Part shown: piece after piece, positions 29,325 to 39,640 of the stretch
How positions within the stretch are numbered: the first letter of the stretch is position 1
Layout: each line of letters begins with the position of its first letter
Assembly: GCA_017512705.1 (NCBI GenBank)
Contig: JAFWEX010000066.1
Span: 1 to 55,221, forward strand
Origin: Paenibacillus sp.
Lineage (GTDB): Bacteria > Bacillota > Bacilli > Paenibacillales > Paenibacillaceae
Reading direction: 5' to 3'
Length of the DNA: 55,221 nucleotides
Program-made: the position numbers and the translations under genes
The notes under the pieces: model-generated
The model's input: the letters and a program-made list of their open reading frames with translations, nothing else
Databases searched by the model: none
What the model was told of the DNA's origin: nothing

Positions 29325-30155
29325 GTGAAAATAGCAAAGGTTATCAACAATAACGTCATTAGCATTTACCAGGCCGATGGGGCAGAGCTTGTGGTAATGG
29401 GACGTGGGATTGCCTTTAAGAAAAAGCCGGGAGATAAAGTAGATGAGACCCGCATCCAGAAAGTATTTGCTTTGAAAAACAAACAGACGTCTGACAACTT
29501 CAAAACATTACTTCGGGAAGTCCCGATAGAATTGGTTGAAATTGTTGAGGAGCTGATCGCCCATGCGCGAGACAACTTGGGGCGCAATCTGAACGAGAAC
29601 ATCTATGTTTCTCTTACAGATCATATTTATTTTGCTATTGAGCGTTATCATGAGGGAATCGAGATTAAAAACGCCTTGATGTGGGAGATTAAGCAATTGT
29701 ACAAGGTTGAATTCGGACTGGGATTGCGAATGCTGGATCAGATCAACAGCCGAATGAACATTGAGCTTCCGACAGATGAAGCCGCGTTTATTGCACTTCA
29801 CATCGTCAATGCCGAAATGAATGAAGAAGTCATTACAACGATGAATATTACGAAGTTTATCCAGCAGATTATTAATATTGCGAAGTATCATTTTAAAATG
29901 GAGTTTGACGAGGACTCTCTCAGTTATTTCCGATTTATTACCCATTTGAAGTTCTTCTCTCAGCGTGTGTTCAGTGGGACGCATTATGATAACAACTATG
30001 ATCATTTGTACGATATGATTCAGGAGAAACATCCCGAGGCGTCGGCGTGTGTAGAGAAAATCGCGTTGTTTGTCCAAAAGGAGTATGATCATGCTCTGAC
30101 CAATGAGGAAAAGTTATATCTGACGGTACACATTGAACGTGTTGTGAATCGCTAA
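29325..30155 (+). CDS. licT: LicT-type BglG-family antiterminator
   Basis: A 276-residue RNA-binding antiterminator. The GTG at 29325 gives the start VKIAKVINNNVIS, matching B. subtilis LicT (MKIAKVINNNVIS); GGGGGGAT precedes it. The CAT RNA-binding domain is residues 1-57, followed by two PTS regulation domains. Conserved histidines are visible in LTDHIYFAIERYHEG (PRD1) and IALHIVNAE and LTVHIERV (PRD2). When the cognate PTS permease is transporting, LicT is active, binds RAT hairpins and allows read-through. Three candidate RATs lie before bglA, licT and bglP. A cre site over its promoter adds carbon catabolite control. Confidence 0.94.
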   Translation: MKIAKVINNNVISIYQADGAELVVMGRGIAFKKKPGDKVDETRIQKVFALKNKQTSDNFKTLLREVPIELVEIVEELIAHARDNLGRNLNENIYVSLTDHIYFAIERYHEGIEIKNALMWEIKQLYKVEFGLGLRMLDQINSRMNIELPTDEAAFIALHIVNAEMNEEVITTMNITKFIQQIINIAKYHFKMEFDEDSLSYFRFITHLKFFSQRVFSGTHYDNNYDHLYDMIQEKHPEASACVEKIALFVQKEYDHALTNEEKLYLTVHIERVVNR

Positions 30156-30165
30156 CATTTATTTA

Positions 30166-30192
30166 TTGACATTAATGGTTATATTATATTAT
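30166..30192 (+). promoter_or_regulatory. Promoter of bglP
   Basis: TTGACA at 30166-30171 is followed by an AT-rich stretch with overlapping -10 candidates (TATTAT at 30187-30192, spacer 15). The exact -10 is uncertain. Confidence 0.5.
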
Positions 30193-30227
30193 TATGTTGA
30201 TAACAGGAATTGAATACGATTTAACTG

Positions 30228-30310
30228 GGATTGTTACTGGTTATGCAGGCAAAACCTAAGTCATGAGAAGTGGAACCCGTGTGTTCACTTGCTCAAGGCT
30301 TAGGTTTTTT
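30228..30310 (+). promoter_or_regulatory. RAT 3 and overlapping terminator before bglP
   Basis: GGATTGTTACTG and GCAGGCAAAACC (30228-30256) form a 29-base RAT nearly identical to the LicT consensus. Its 3' end overlaps ACCTAAG, which pairs with CTTAGGT (30298-30304), followed by TTTTT. Confidence 0.86.
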
Positions 30311-30419
30311 GTGTGCAAAAAAATCGGTAGAGAGCCTGTGATATCAATTGAACGATCATATACACCTTATTCTGTCTCAGAGTGTTTGTGTTAATGATCT
30401 TCAGTTCAGACAAACGTAG

Positions 30420-32354
<1,935 letters not shown>

Positions 32355-32442
32355 CCTATCAAAATGAGGAGTATGCGGGAAGAAGGACAGATGTAGGAAG
32401 GAACAGTTTAGTCTGTACATCAGCTATATAAAATATAATCAA

Positions 32443-32485
32443 ACAACACCCCATTCGTTAACCACACTAACGATTGGGGTGTTGT
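32443..32485. terminator. Long hairpin between bglP and the AraC gene
   Basis: An 18-base stem (ACAACACCCCATTCGTTA with TAACGATTGGGGTGTTGT, one mismatch) encloses a 7-base loop. Neither side has a proper T run, so it may be a bidirectional terminator of poor quality or an RNA-stabilising end. Confidence 0.5.
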
Positions 32486-32558
32486 GCATAGGAACGGGAA
32501 AAGTGGTGAGGATTGGAATGAAAGCAGGTGTTGTTCGGGATATTTTATGATCGTTGGT

Positions 32559-33509
32559 TTAAGATTTATAGCTTTTGCCTGTTGTGCCACTTAAAGAATG
32601 TGTCTTCAGTTGGCGAATATCTCCAATCGGTGGTTTACCGAACATTCGCGCGTATTCGCGATTGAACTGTGAAGGACTTTCATAACCAACACGAAAAGCT
32701 ACTTCTGCGGCTTGAACTGGTTCGTTCAGCAGCATCTGACGTGCCTCTTGTAGCCGAATTTGTTTCTGGAATTGAAGTGGGCTCATGGCCGTTACATCGC
32801 GGAATCGTCGATGTAACGAAGATGAGCTCATCCCGACTTCTCTTGCAAGATCGTCGATGCGTAGCGGTTGATTGTAGCTCTCACGAATCCGGCGAATCAC
32901 TTCAGCGATGAGAGCGGCATATCCTGCACCCGGTGCCATTTGCCGAAGTGCATTCCCTTGACGGTCTTGGAGTGCACGATACAAGATTTCTCGCGAAATC
33001 AAAGGAGCGAGCACAGCCAGATCATTCGGCGTTTCTAAGAGACGCACAAGCCGCAAAAACGCATCCAGCATATCTGAAGTAGCACAGCTTACATACAGCC
33101 CTCGTGAGCTTTTGTCTTGAGCGATACCTTCATGATCGGTTACCTCAATGAATTCGAGTACCTGCTGCGGATTGATTTGTAGCCGAATGGCAAGGTATGG
33201 GTGTTCTGACGAAGCGTCAGTCACCTGGCCAGAAATAGGTAGATCAACTGACGCGGCAAAATATTGCGAAGGTCCATAACGATAAGTTTCATTAGCAAGT
33301 AGTACAAGCTTGCTTCCTTGAGCAACGAGACATATGGAAGGTTCATAGACCGTATAGACTGGAACAGCATTTTCTGAGTTGCGAATCAGTGATAATGCTG
33401 GAAACGGAGTTTGATAAGTGCCATCGCTTGTAGAGAATCGGGTAATCCACTTCGCAAGCTCGGCGAGCTTTTCATTCATGAGTCCTTCTGATAAAGGCTT
33501 CGAAATCAT
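32559..33509 (-). CDS. AraC-family transcriptional regulator
   Basis: A 316-residue regulator. The N-terminal half matches the AraC_N cupin-like domain (around VPVYTVYEPSICLVAQGSK) and the C-terminal third has two helix-turn-helix motifs (RIDDLAREVGMSSSSLHRRF and AAEVAFRVGYESPSQFNREY). AraC_N-type regulators such as YqhC usually activate a neighbouring oxidoreductase gene in response to aldehydes or other stress. Here the divergent neighbour is an SDR oxidoreductase, 172 bases away, making it the likely target. AGGAGGA lies just upstream of the start on the minus strand. The ligand is unknown. Confidence 0.86.
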   Translation of the reverse strand: MISKPLSEGLMNEKLAELAKWITRFSTSDGTYQTPFPALSLIRNSENAVPVYTVYEPSICLVAQGSKLVLLANETYRYGPSQYFAASVDLPISGQVTDASSEHPYLAIRLQINPQQVLEFIEVTDHEGIAQDKSSRGLYVSCATSDMLDAFLRLVRLLETPNDLAVLAPLISREILYRALQDRQGNALRQMAPGAGYAALIAEVIRRIRESYNQPLRIDDLAREVGMSSSSLHRRFRDVTAMSPLQFQKQIRLQEARQMLLNEPVQAAEVAFRVGYESPSQFNREYARMFGKPPIGDIRQLKTHSLSGTTGKSYKS

Positions 33510-33681
33510 AGGATTCCTCCTTAATCTCTATATGTAAATGATTACCCTCATTATACAATGCTGATCATTGTACACCAATATTCATGGGCCGATTAGGCAA
33601 TTTTTTGGGCCGATTGTTCTACCTCTCCCTGCTTCACATGTCTCATACTGAAGAAGAACCAGAACGAGAGGAGGACGATTC

Positions 33682-34440
33682 ATGAATACAGACAAGCAAC
33701 ACACGAAAGGTATTGAAGGGAAAGTTGTACTGATCACAGGAGCGAGCAGTGGAATTGGCGAAGGAGCAGCGCGTTTGCTCGCTGAACGTGGAGCTAAAGT
33801 AATGCTTGGCGCAAGACGTACTGAACGCTTGCAGACTCTGGCTAATGAGATTCGTGATACAGGAGGTGTGGCTGAGTACCGTAAGCTTGACGTGACCAGC
33901 TGTGAAGAGATGGATGCTTTTGTAAACGTAGCTGTTGATAAATTCGGTCGTGTCGATGTAATCGTCAATAATGCTGGTGTTATGCCTCTATCCAATCTGG
34001 AAGAACGAAAAATCGATGAATGGAATCGCATGATCGATGTCAATATACGTGGAGTATTGCATAGTATCGCTGCAGGTCTTCCAGTTATGCGAAGCCAGGG
34101 AGGTGGTCATTTCGTCAATGTCGCCTCCATTGGCGCCTACGAAGTGACACCAACTGCGTCTGTCTATTGTGCAACCAAATATGCAGTTCGAGCAATTTCA
34201 GAAGGACTGCGTATGGAAACAGAACGCGAAATCCGTGTGACTCTTGTTTCGCCAGGCGTGACCGAATCCGAGCTCGCGGATAGTATCTCTGATGAGCATG
34301 CGCGAGCCGCGATGAAAGAATACCGACGTATCGCGCTATCATCTAAGGCGATTGCTGAAGCCATTAGTTACGCGATTGCCCAGCCAGAGGGCGTCGATGT
34401 GAACGAGTTGACTGTGCGCCCAGCCAAGGGTATAAACTGA
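33682..34440 (+). CDS. Short-chain dehydrogenase/reductase
   Basis: A 252-residue classical SDR. The NADP(H)-binding loop TGASSGIGEG is at about residues 20-29, NNAG near residue 99, the catalytic Ser in VASIGAY and Tyr/Lys in YCATKYA near residue 157. It is most like the YdfG group of NADP-dependent 3-hydroxy-acid or aldehyde-reducing enzymes; the exact substrate cannot be read from sequence. GAGAGGAGGA precedes the ATG. It is divergent from an AraC-family regulator that probably controls it, and is followed by a bidirectional terminator shared with bioY. Confidence 0.88.
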   Translation: MNTDKQHTKGIEGKVVLITGASSGIGEGAARLLAERGAKVMLGARRTERLQTLANEIRDTGGVAEYRKLDVTSCEEMDAFVNVAVDKFGRVDVIVNNAGVMPLSNLEERKIDEWNRMIDVNIRGVLHSIAAGLPVMRSQGGGHFVNVASIGAYEVTPTASVYCATKYAVRAISEGLRMETEREIRVTLVSPGVTESELADSISDEHARAAMKEYRRIALSSKAIAEAISYAIAQPEGVDVNELTVRPAKGIN

Positions 34441-34491
34441 GGGAAGCATTCAACTGATACCTGAATAGAGTAGCAGAGGTGATGACATAAG

Positions 34492-34530
34492 AAAAAGCAC
34501 GGACGAGATTAATTCGTTCGTGCTTTTTAA
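34492..34530. terminator. Bidirectional terminator between the SDR gene and bioY
   Basis: AAAAAGCACG and CGTGCTTTTT pair around ACGA/TTCGT; A and T runs flank both ends. Confidence 0.85.
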
Positions 34531-34619
34531 ATGGTCCAGTATCTGTAGAATGGTTAAGCCGTAGCGAGAGCCATCTTATAGTGAGGTGTTTTTTCAGTGA
34601 CTCGGCTTGCAGTACTTCA

Positions 34620-35207
34620 TTAGCTTACTTTGACCACATTAGAGTGCACAAGACCCGTCAACCGCGAAGGTGGATAAACCATACGAACCGGAGCTATAAT
34701 GATTGCAGCAAACACAGCTTTGATCAGGTCACCAATAATATATGGATAGAATCCTTGAATCATCGCATTCGTTAAGGACATGCTGTAGCGGTAAGCGAGC
34801 CAAGGAACCCCTGATACATAGATCAACAGAGAACCAAACACTTCAAGGACGATAAAAGCGAGAATATAGCCTTTGAATCCCCGAATTTGTACTTTAGATA
34901 ACAGCAAACCAATCAGCAATGCGGCAAATGGCCACATCATCACATACCCTCCAGTTGGACCCAGCAGATGGCCTAGACCGCCTGTACCCTGTAGTAGAGG
35001 AAAACCAAGGGCAGTCAGTAGAACGACAAGAAAAATACTAAGAAAACCGTAGAGTGGACCAAGCAATCCTCCAGCTAACATTACAGCTAACGTCTGCAAG
35101 GTGATTGGGACAGGTGAAAAGCCAAGAGGGATACTTATGTATCCAAAAAGGACAAGAATGGCAGCCATAAGTGCGCTGAATACGATACCTCGTAAAGTTA
35201 ATTTCAT
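34620..35207 (-). CDS. bioY: Biotin transporter substrate-binding subunit BioY
   Basis: A 195-residue membrane protein with about six hydrophobic helices. It shows BioY family marks: FTP-like segment near the N terminus (PLGFSPVPITLQTLAVMLAG), LLGPTGGY around residue 85, and the C-terminal IIGDLIKAVFAA. BioY captures biotin in the membrane and works with an energy-coupling module. That module (ecfA and the ecfA-ecfT fusion) is encoded divergently, and the shared intergenic region carries a BirA-type operator at 35241-35272. The gene ends at the SDR terminator. Confidence 0.93.
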   Translation of the reverse strand: MKLTLRGIVFSALMAAILVLFGYISIPLGFSPVPITLQTLAVMLAGGLLGPLYGFLSIFLVVLLTALGFPLLQGTGGLGHLLGPTGGYVMMWPFAALLIGLLLSKVQIRGFKGYILAFIVLEVFGSLLIYVSGVPWLAYRYSMSLTNAMIQGFYPYIIGDLIKAVFAAIIIAPVRMVYPPSRLTGLVHSNVVKVS

Positions 35208-35240
35208 GTTTGTACAATCCTTTCGATTTTGGTAGAATTA

Positions 35241-35272
35241 TTGTCAACCTGATTAATATCTTTGGTTAACGA
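35241..35272. promoter_or_regulatory. BirA operator shared by bioY and the ECF genes
   Basis: TTGTCAACC (35241-35249), 14 bases, and GGTTAACGA (35264-35272) form the inverted repeat recognised by the biotin repressor BirA in Firmicutes. Its place between divergent bioY and ecfA suggests that biotin represses both directions. Confidence 0.85.
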
Positions 35273-35321
35273 TTAGCATAATATCATATAAAAGCGAATT
35301 GTGAAAGGACTAATTATAAAC

Positions 35322-36197
35322 ATGCAAGACACGTTTTCTATCATCTCATTACAAGATATCCGAGTGTACTATGGGGCCGAAGGTGATGCAGTTAAAAGAG
35401 CACTAGACGGTGTCTCGCTTACCCTTAAGCGAGGTGAGTGGTTAAGCATCGTAGGTGCGAACGGTAGTGGGAAAAGCACATTAGCCGGAGTTTTATTAGG
35501 ATTCATCCCTTTATCCGGCGGAGAGAGAACTCATTCAGACAACCTTACTATTCGGGGTGTACTACAGCAACCAGAAACTCAGGTGTTAGGGGATACCATT
35601 GAAGAGGAGTTTCATTTTGCCTTGTCTCAAATAAATATATCCGAAGTTGAAAAAAAGATACGTATGCAGGAGGTTTTGCAGATTGTGGGGCTAAATCAGC
35701 TGAAGGACAGAGCGATCGCTCCGTTGTCGGGCGGACAGAAACAGCTGCTTAACATCGCGACAGCTCTCGCAGCCAAGCCAGATGTATTAATCATGGACGA
35801 ACCTACAGCGATGCTTGATCCTGATGCAAGAGATCGCATAGAAGAAATCGTCCAATATGTGACAAGTCAAGGTACAGCGGTGATCTGGATTACGCATCAT
35901 CTGGAAGAGGCGACGTTATCCGGCCGTATACTTGCAATGCATAAAGGACAGTGCGTCTATGACGGCACCCCACAGTCCTTCTTTTATTCAACGGGAATTA
36001 TAACCGAAACCAGAACGGAAGAAACAAATCAGGAAAGCTCCCCATCTCTATTACAATCTCTATCTCCCTGTGAGCAGTTGGGACTCGAACCCCCTTTTAC
36101 GGTGCAAACGGCACAGATTTTGAAAAGAAAAGGGATGTTGCCTGATGCTATGCCGCTTAGACCTGAACAGCTTGCCGAGGAGGTGGCTCGCTCGTGA
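35322..36197 (+). CDS. ecfA1: ECF transporter ATPase subunit (EcfA1-like)
   Basis: A cytoplasmic ATPase of about 291 residues. Walker A is GANGSGKST, the Q-loop region reads QQPETQ, the signature is LSGGQKQ, Walker B is VLIMDEP and the switch histidine is in ITHHLEE. The C-terminal extension is of EcfA type. The ATG at 35322 is preferred, with AAAGGAC 11 bases upstream; a GTG at 35301 is in frame but has no ribosome site. It powers import of vitamins by an S component; the adjacent bioY and BirA box point to biotin. Its stop overlaps the GTG start of the next gene. Confidence 0.88.
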   Translation: MQDTFSIISLQDIRVYYGAEGDAVKRALDGVSLTLKRGEWLSIVGANGSGKSTLAGVLLGFIPLSGGERTHSDNLTIRGVLQQPETQVLGDTIEEEFHFALSQINISEVEKKIRMQEVLQIVGLNQLKDRAIAPLSGGQKQLLNIATALAAKPDVLIMDEPTAMLDPDARDRIEEIVQYVTSQGTAVIWITHHLEEATLSGRILAMHKGQCVYDGTPQSFFYSTGIITETRTEETNQESSPSLLQSLSPCEQLGLEPPFTVQTAQILKRKGMLPDAMPLRPEQLAEEVARS

Positions 36198-37981
36198 TTG
36201 AACTAAAAGATGTTTGTGTTCGAGCCCCTGATGTGAGCAAACGGGTTTTGATCGATCAGCTGAATGTGACGTTGAGACGTGGTGAGATTACGATGTTACT
36301 AGGCTGTACAGGCTCCGGTAAAACAACGCTATTGCAGACCATAGCCGGCCTGAAAATGCCGGAATCGGGGGATATACAATTAGCAGGAGGGTCGATGTGG
36401 ATTGATGGCAAAGTCCCTAGGTCCATGCTGCTCCCAACAAGTCTTGTGTTCCAGTTTCCAGAACAGCAATTATTCGCACGACATATCAAGCGAGAGTTCC
36501 AGTACTCCCTTCGTCCTTATCGTTTGAATGAAATCGAACAGGAAAGGTACATCGAAGAAACGCTAGCGCATTGGGACCCGCCTCGTGGCGCGGATCTGGA
36601 GCGACGTTTTCAGCTGGACCGATCTCCCTTTGCTCTCAGTGGTGGTGAGAAACGTAGGCTAGGGCTAGCACTTGGTCAGGTGACTAAGCCGGAGTGGCTT
36701 TTGCTTGATGAGCCGAGCGCGGGTCTTGAAGCCCAAAGTGTCACATTGCTTCTGGAATCCCTTCATAAGCACCGTGCGGGGGGTGGTGGAGTGGTGATTG
36801 CGACTCACGATCTGGATACGTTTTTACCGCACGCAGATCGTGTACTTCTGTTACAGGAAGGTCGACTGGTTGCGGATATTACTCCGAAGGCATTGCACAA
36901 CCAACCCGAGTTATTGGTGAAGGCCGGGATCGGTCTACCACCATCCATGCGTCTAGCAGAGCAATTGCGGGCGGTAGGCGTGCAGATCAGTTCTCCAGCG
37001 ATGACACCGGAAGAGATGGCCGAATCTATTATCCAATCCAGAGAGGATATAACATCTGTTTCTTTCATTAAAGAGAGGGAGAATGAAAGAATTGTACAGG
37101 CGAATGGGGAACCGACTTGGAGTTCAGATTCAGTTGCACCGACATCCGATGAGACTCTAGGTCCGATGTTACCAAACTCCGGTTCGAAGAATAGAGATAG
37201 TGCAGCCACTTCCAGGAGCTCTTCGAGCGGCCTATACACGATGATGGATCCCAGATTGAAATGGGTTCTGTACATGTTGCTTGTTACAGCTATAATGCTT
37301 CAGCATCGATGGGGTGGATTATCGTTAACCTTGATTCCTGTTATAGGTGCACTGGCTGTGTTGCCTCGTCAGATTCTGATTGGATGTATTAAATTGTTGA
37401 AGCCGCTATTGATCTTTTTCCTTTTATCAACGGCGTTATCTGGCAGTACACTCACCACAGGGGAAAGCGGGTTCCAGGTGGGCTTTTCACTGACTCAGGC
37501 TGAGGGAACTTTACTGAATCTGTACCGCTTGTTCATCGTGACTCTTGCGAGCATATGGTTCTCATTGACGACACCATACGGCCGTATGGTCGAAGGACTG
37601 AATTGGGTACTGGCTTATGGTCAGAAAATCAGGCTGCCTGTGGCTTCATTCGCACTTGCTGTATCGCTGGTTTTCCGGTTTATTCCGATGTTATGGGCAG
37701 AATGGCAGCGTTTTTCTCTGATCGTGCGTGCACGGGGGAAGGCTGCTCTAAAACCGAATTCAGTGCGGATTCGTGACCTGGGGCCGATGGTGATCCCGTT
37801 ACTGATGGCTCTGTTTCAGCGTGCAGAAGATATGACGATTGCGATGGAGATGCGAAAAATAAGAGAGAATAATGTGCTGGGCACTCGTTCTTCGCTTCTG
37901 GTCTGGAGCAGACGGGATACCCGGATTGGCATGGCCGGACTGCTCCTATTCGCAGTGTTGGTATCCATGCGCCATTGGTGA
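36194..37981 (+). CDS. Fused ECF ATPase (EcfA2) and transmembrane EcfT
   Basis: A 595-residue fusion. Residues 1-230 form an ATPase with Walker A GCTGSGKTT, Q-loop FQFPEQQ, signature LSGGEKRR, Walker B WLLLDEP and ATHDLD switch. A low-complexity linker (about 290-345, rich in Ser and charged residues) leads to an EcfT domain (about 350-595) with about five membrane helices and two coupling motifs, IVRARGK and AMEMRKI. In separate EcfT proteins both motifs usually read A-R-G; the second lacks the glycine here. Normally EcfA2 and EcfT are separate polypeptides. The GTG start overlaps the ecfA1 stop. Together with EcfA1 and BioY it should form a complete biotin importer. Confidence 0.88.
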   Translation: MIELKDVCVRAPDVSKRVLIDQLNVTLRRGEITMLLGCTGSGKTTLLQTIAGLKMPESGDIQLAGGSMWIDGKVPRSMLLPTSLVFQFPEQQLFARHIKREFQYSLRPYRLNEIEQERYIEETLAHWDPPRGADLERRFQLDRSPFALSGGEKRRLGLALGQVTKPEWLLLDEPSAGLEAQSVTLLLESLHKHRAGGGGVVIATHDLDTFLPHADRVLLLQEGRLVADITPKALHNQPELLVKAGIGLPPSMRLAEQLRAVGVQISSPAMTPEEMAESIIQSREDITSVSFIKERENERIVQANGEPTWSSDSVAPTSDETLGPMLPNSGSKNRDSAATSRSSSSGLYTMMDPRLKWVLYMLLVTAIMLQHRWGGLSLTLIPVIGALAVLPRQILIGCIKLLKPLLIFFLLSTALSGSTLTTGESGFQVGFSLTQAEGTLLNLYRLFIVTLASIWFSLTTPYGRMVEGLNWVLAYGQKIRLPVASFALAVSLVFRFIPMLWAEWQRFSLIVRARGKAALKPNSVRIRDLGPMVIPLLMALFQRAEDMTIAMEMRKIRENNVLGTRSSLLVWSRRDTRIGMAGLLLFAVLVSMRHW

Positions 37982-38121
37982 TGGCGAGATTGAGGTGCTG
38001 AAGCCGTATTGGCATCAGCACTTGAAACGCAGTGTTTTCCAATGATAATGCATAAAAACATCACGTTCCGTTTACTATAAATGTGCGTTGATCATCTCAA
38101 GAGGATCAGGAGGAACGAGTG

Positions 38122-38421
38122 ATGGAGGAGAAGTTTTTGCAGGAAGACAGACGGGAGTATACGGACGTATCCACCGTTGAGTCGCAGCGGAATGACATTA
38201 CCCTTGAAGAATTCCCGGAGGGGCCCTATGGTTCATCCCTGCTGTCTGAGTCGCTTGGGAAAAGCTCCCCTTGGCGAGCAGATCAAAGGACTGCACACCG
38301 TTTTGATTATGAGAATCATGAGCTGCATGAGGGTGAGGAACGGGACTATCCTGGTCAGGATGTGTTTGATGAAACAGTGCCGGATGATGTTCATGAACCT
38401 CAGTATCCTGGCAAAATGTAA
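38122..38421 (+). CDS. Small acidic protein of unknown function
   Basis: A 99-residue hydrophilic protein, rich in Glu and Asp, with no membrane segment and no recognised domain. The C-terminal half has several aromatic-acidic pairs (DYPGQDVFDETVP). The ATG at 38122 is preceded by AGGAGGA 7 bases upstream, a strong indication that it is a real gene; the GTG at 38119 is too close. A terminator at 38462-38510 follows. It stands alone, 140 bases after the ECF fusion. It may be a conserved Paenibacillus protein, but no function can be proposed. Confidence 0.65.
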   Translation: MEEKFLQEDRREYTDVSTVESQRNDITLEEFPEGPYGSSLLSESLGKSSPWRADQRTAHRFDYENHELHEGEERDYPGQDVFDETVPDDVHEPQYPGKM

Positions 38422-38461
38422 TGATGTTTCTGCATATTTAAATCAAGCATTATCGATACAC

Positions 38462-38510
38462 AGCCTTCGGTATGGAAATATTCCGTGCGGAGGCTATTTT
38501 GATTTGATTT
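38462..38510 (+). terminator. Rho-independent terminator after the small acidic gene
   Basis: AGCCTTCG and CGGAGGCT form the outer stem, TATGGAA/TTCCGT the inner stem, then TTTT and a second T run. Confidence 0.7.
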
Positions 38511-38676
38511 TTTTGGCTATAATTGGATGAGGTATTCAATTGTTGTTCAGGTGCATTGAACGTTATGCATCAGGATGGGGGATGGGGCATCAGGTTGTGT
38601 TTATGGATGGAAAATATCATGATCTCATTTTATTTGGTTTAACAAAAGAAAAGTTTTTGATTAAGGAGGGACTGGC

Positions 38677-39027
38677 TTGAATCCGATCTTAAATCAAATC
38701 GGCACGGTGTTTATTCCGGTTCGTGATATTGAGAAGGCTATGAAGTGGTACCGTGACATATTAAATCTGCCTGAGGATCAGGAGATTTTATTTGGACATC
38801 TGCACATCCTGCCAATGAACGGAACAGGAATTGTGTTGGATAGCAAAATCTATGCTGCAGAGAACACGTTTAAAACGCCTGCATTTCATTTTAATACAAC
38901 CAATATTCGTGAAGCGTATGCTTATATGTTGTCCAAAAATGTTAAGATTACCTCTACAATTGAACATGAAAAATGGTTTAATTTTGAAGATCCGGACGGA
39001 AATATGTTAATGGTGTGCCAGTGTTAA
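38677..39027 (+). CDS. VOC-family (glyoxalase-like) protein
   Basis: A 116-residue single-module protein of the vicinal oxygen chelate fold. Beta-alpha-beta repeats are visible: VFIPVRDIEKAMKWYRDIL at the N terminus and FNFEDPDGNMLMV at the C terminus. The TTG at 38677 is the start, with a strong AAGGAGGG 6-8 bases upstream. Such small proteins include glyoxalases, bleomycin-type resistance proteins and dioxygenase relatives; metal ligands cannot be assigned firmly, so substrate is unknown. No partner gene is adjacent. The 150 bases after it contain only the promoter of the T-box unit. Confidence 0.8.
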   Translation: MNPILNQIGTVFIPVRDIEKAMKWYRDILNLPEDQEILFGHLHILPMNGTGIVLDSKIYAAENTFKTPAFHFNTTNIREAYAYMLSKNVKITSTIEHEKWFNFEDPDGNMLMVCQC

Positions 39028-39134
39028 GGGCTTGATTATCCATCGTGGAAGGTAAAGATGGAGGTAAACAAACCCAAAAATGGTGACTGAGATGGAATGA
39101 ACGTGTTTATTTGGACTGTGTTTTAAAAAAGATG

Positions 39135-39164
39135 TTTACTTTCATACTGGAACTTTGATATTAT
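39135..39164 (+). promoter_or_regulatory. Promoter of the T-box-asd unit
   Basis: TTTACT at 39135-39140, 18-base spacer, TATTAT at 39159-39164, about 17 bases before Stem I of the T-box. Confidence 0.5.
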
Positions 39165-39180
39165 AGTCGCAATATCAAAT

Positions 39181-39507
39181 GCGATGACGAGACGAGTAGA
39201 TAAAAAAATATTCTTTCATCAGAGAGCTCCGGTAGCTGAAAAGGAGCAAAGAACTTTTTATCGAAGAAAGACTCTGAGCAGCACATCGGAATCCGCTTAC
39301 GCTGGAGGATGGTGTGACAGGCGCTCCTGTTATAGAGCTAGAGTATTAATGAATGAAGTTATCACCTTATGCTATCATGAGGTGAACAGGTCTCATTCTT
39401 CGTATACTTGAAGAGGTGAATATGGCGACATATTTGCGAATCTGGGTGGTACCACGAGTGTTCAATCTCGTCCCTGAGACATTTGTCTTGGGGATGGGAT
39501 TTTTTGG
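39181..39507 (+). promoter_or_regulatory. T-box riboswitch with terminator
   Basis: Stem I begins with CGATG (39182-39186) and closes with CATCG; GATAAAAA pairs with TTTTTATC, and AGTA and GAA frame the specifier loop. The distal part AGAGAGCTCCGGTAGCTGAA is typical. The T-box itself, TGGTACCACG (39447-39456), is preceded by the usual GGG. The terminator CTCGTCCC with GGGATGGG ends in ATTTTTT (39491-39505). Uncharged tRNA should favour the antiterminator. The specifier is either AAG (Lys, 39268-39270) or GAA (Glu, 39266-39268) depending on how the loop is anchored; Lys fits the downstream gene. No gene is encoded in 39028-39640. Confidence 0.88.
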
Positions 39508-39640
39508 TTTTTCAGAGCGGTGATTACACGCTTTGGATTGGCCTGAATAGTGTGAATGATAGGGAATAAAGCTTCCAGTATCCCATGCATGAGGATAACA
39601 ACAGATGAGCTAATTAGAACCGAAAGGAAATGATGATTCC

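Noticed and set aside
39184-39411. 75-residue plus-strand frame before asd
   Set aside because: It is inside the T-box leader, where structure explains the sequence.
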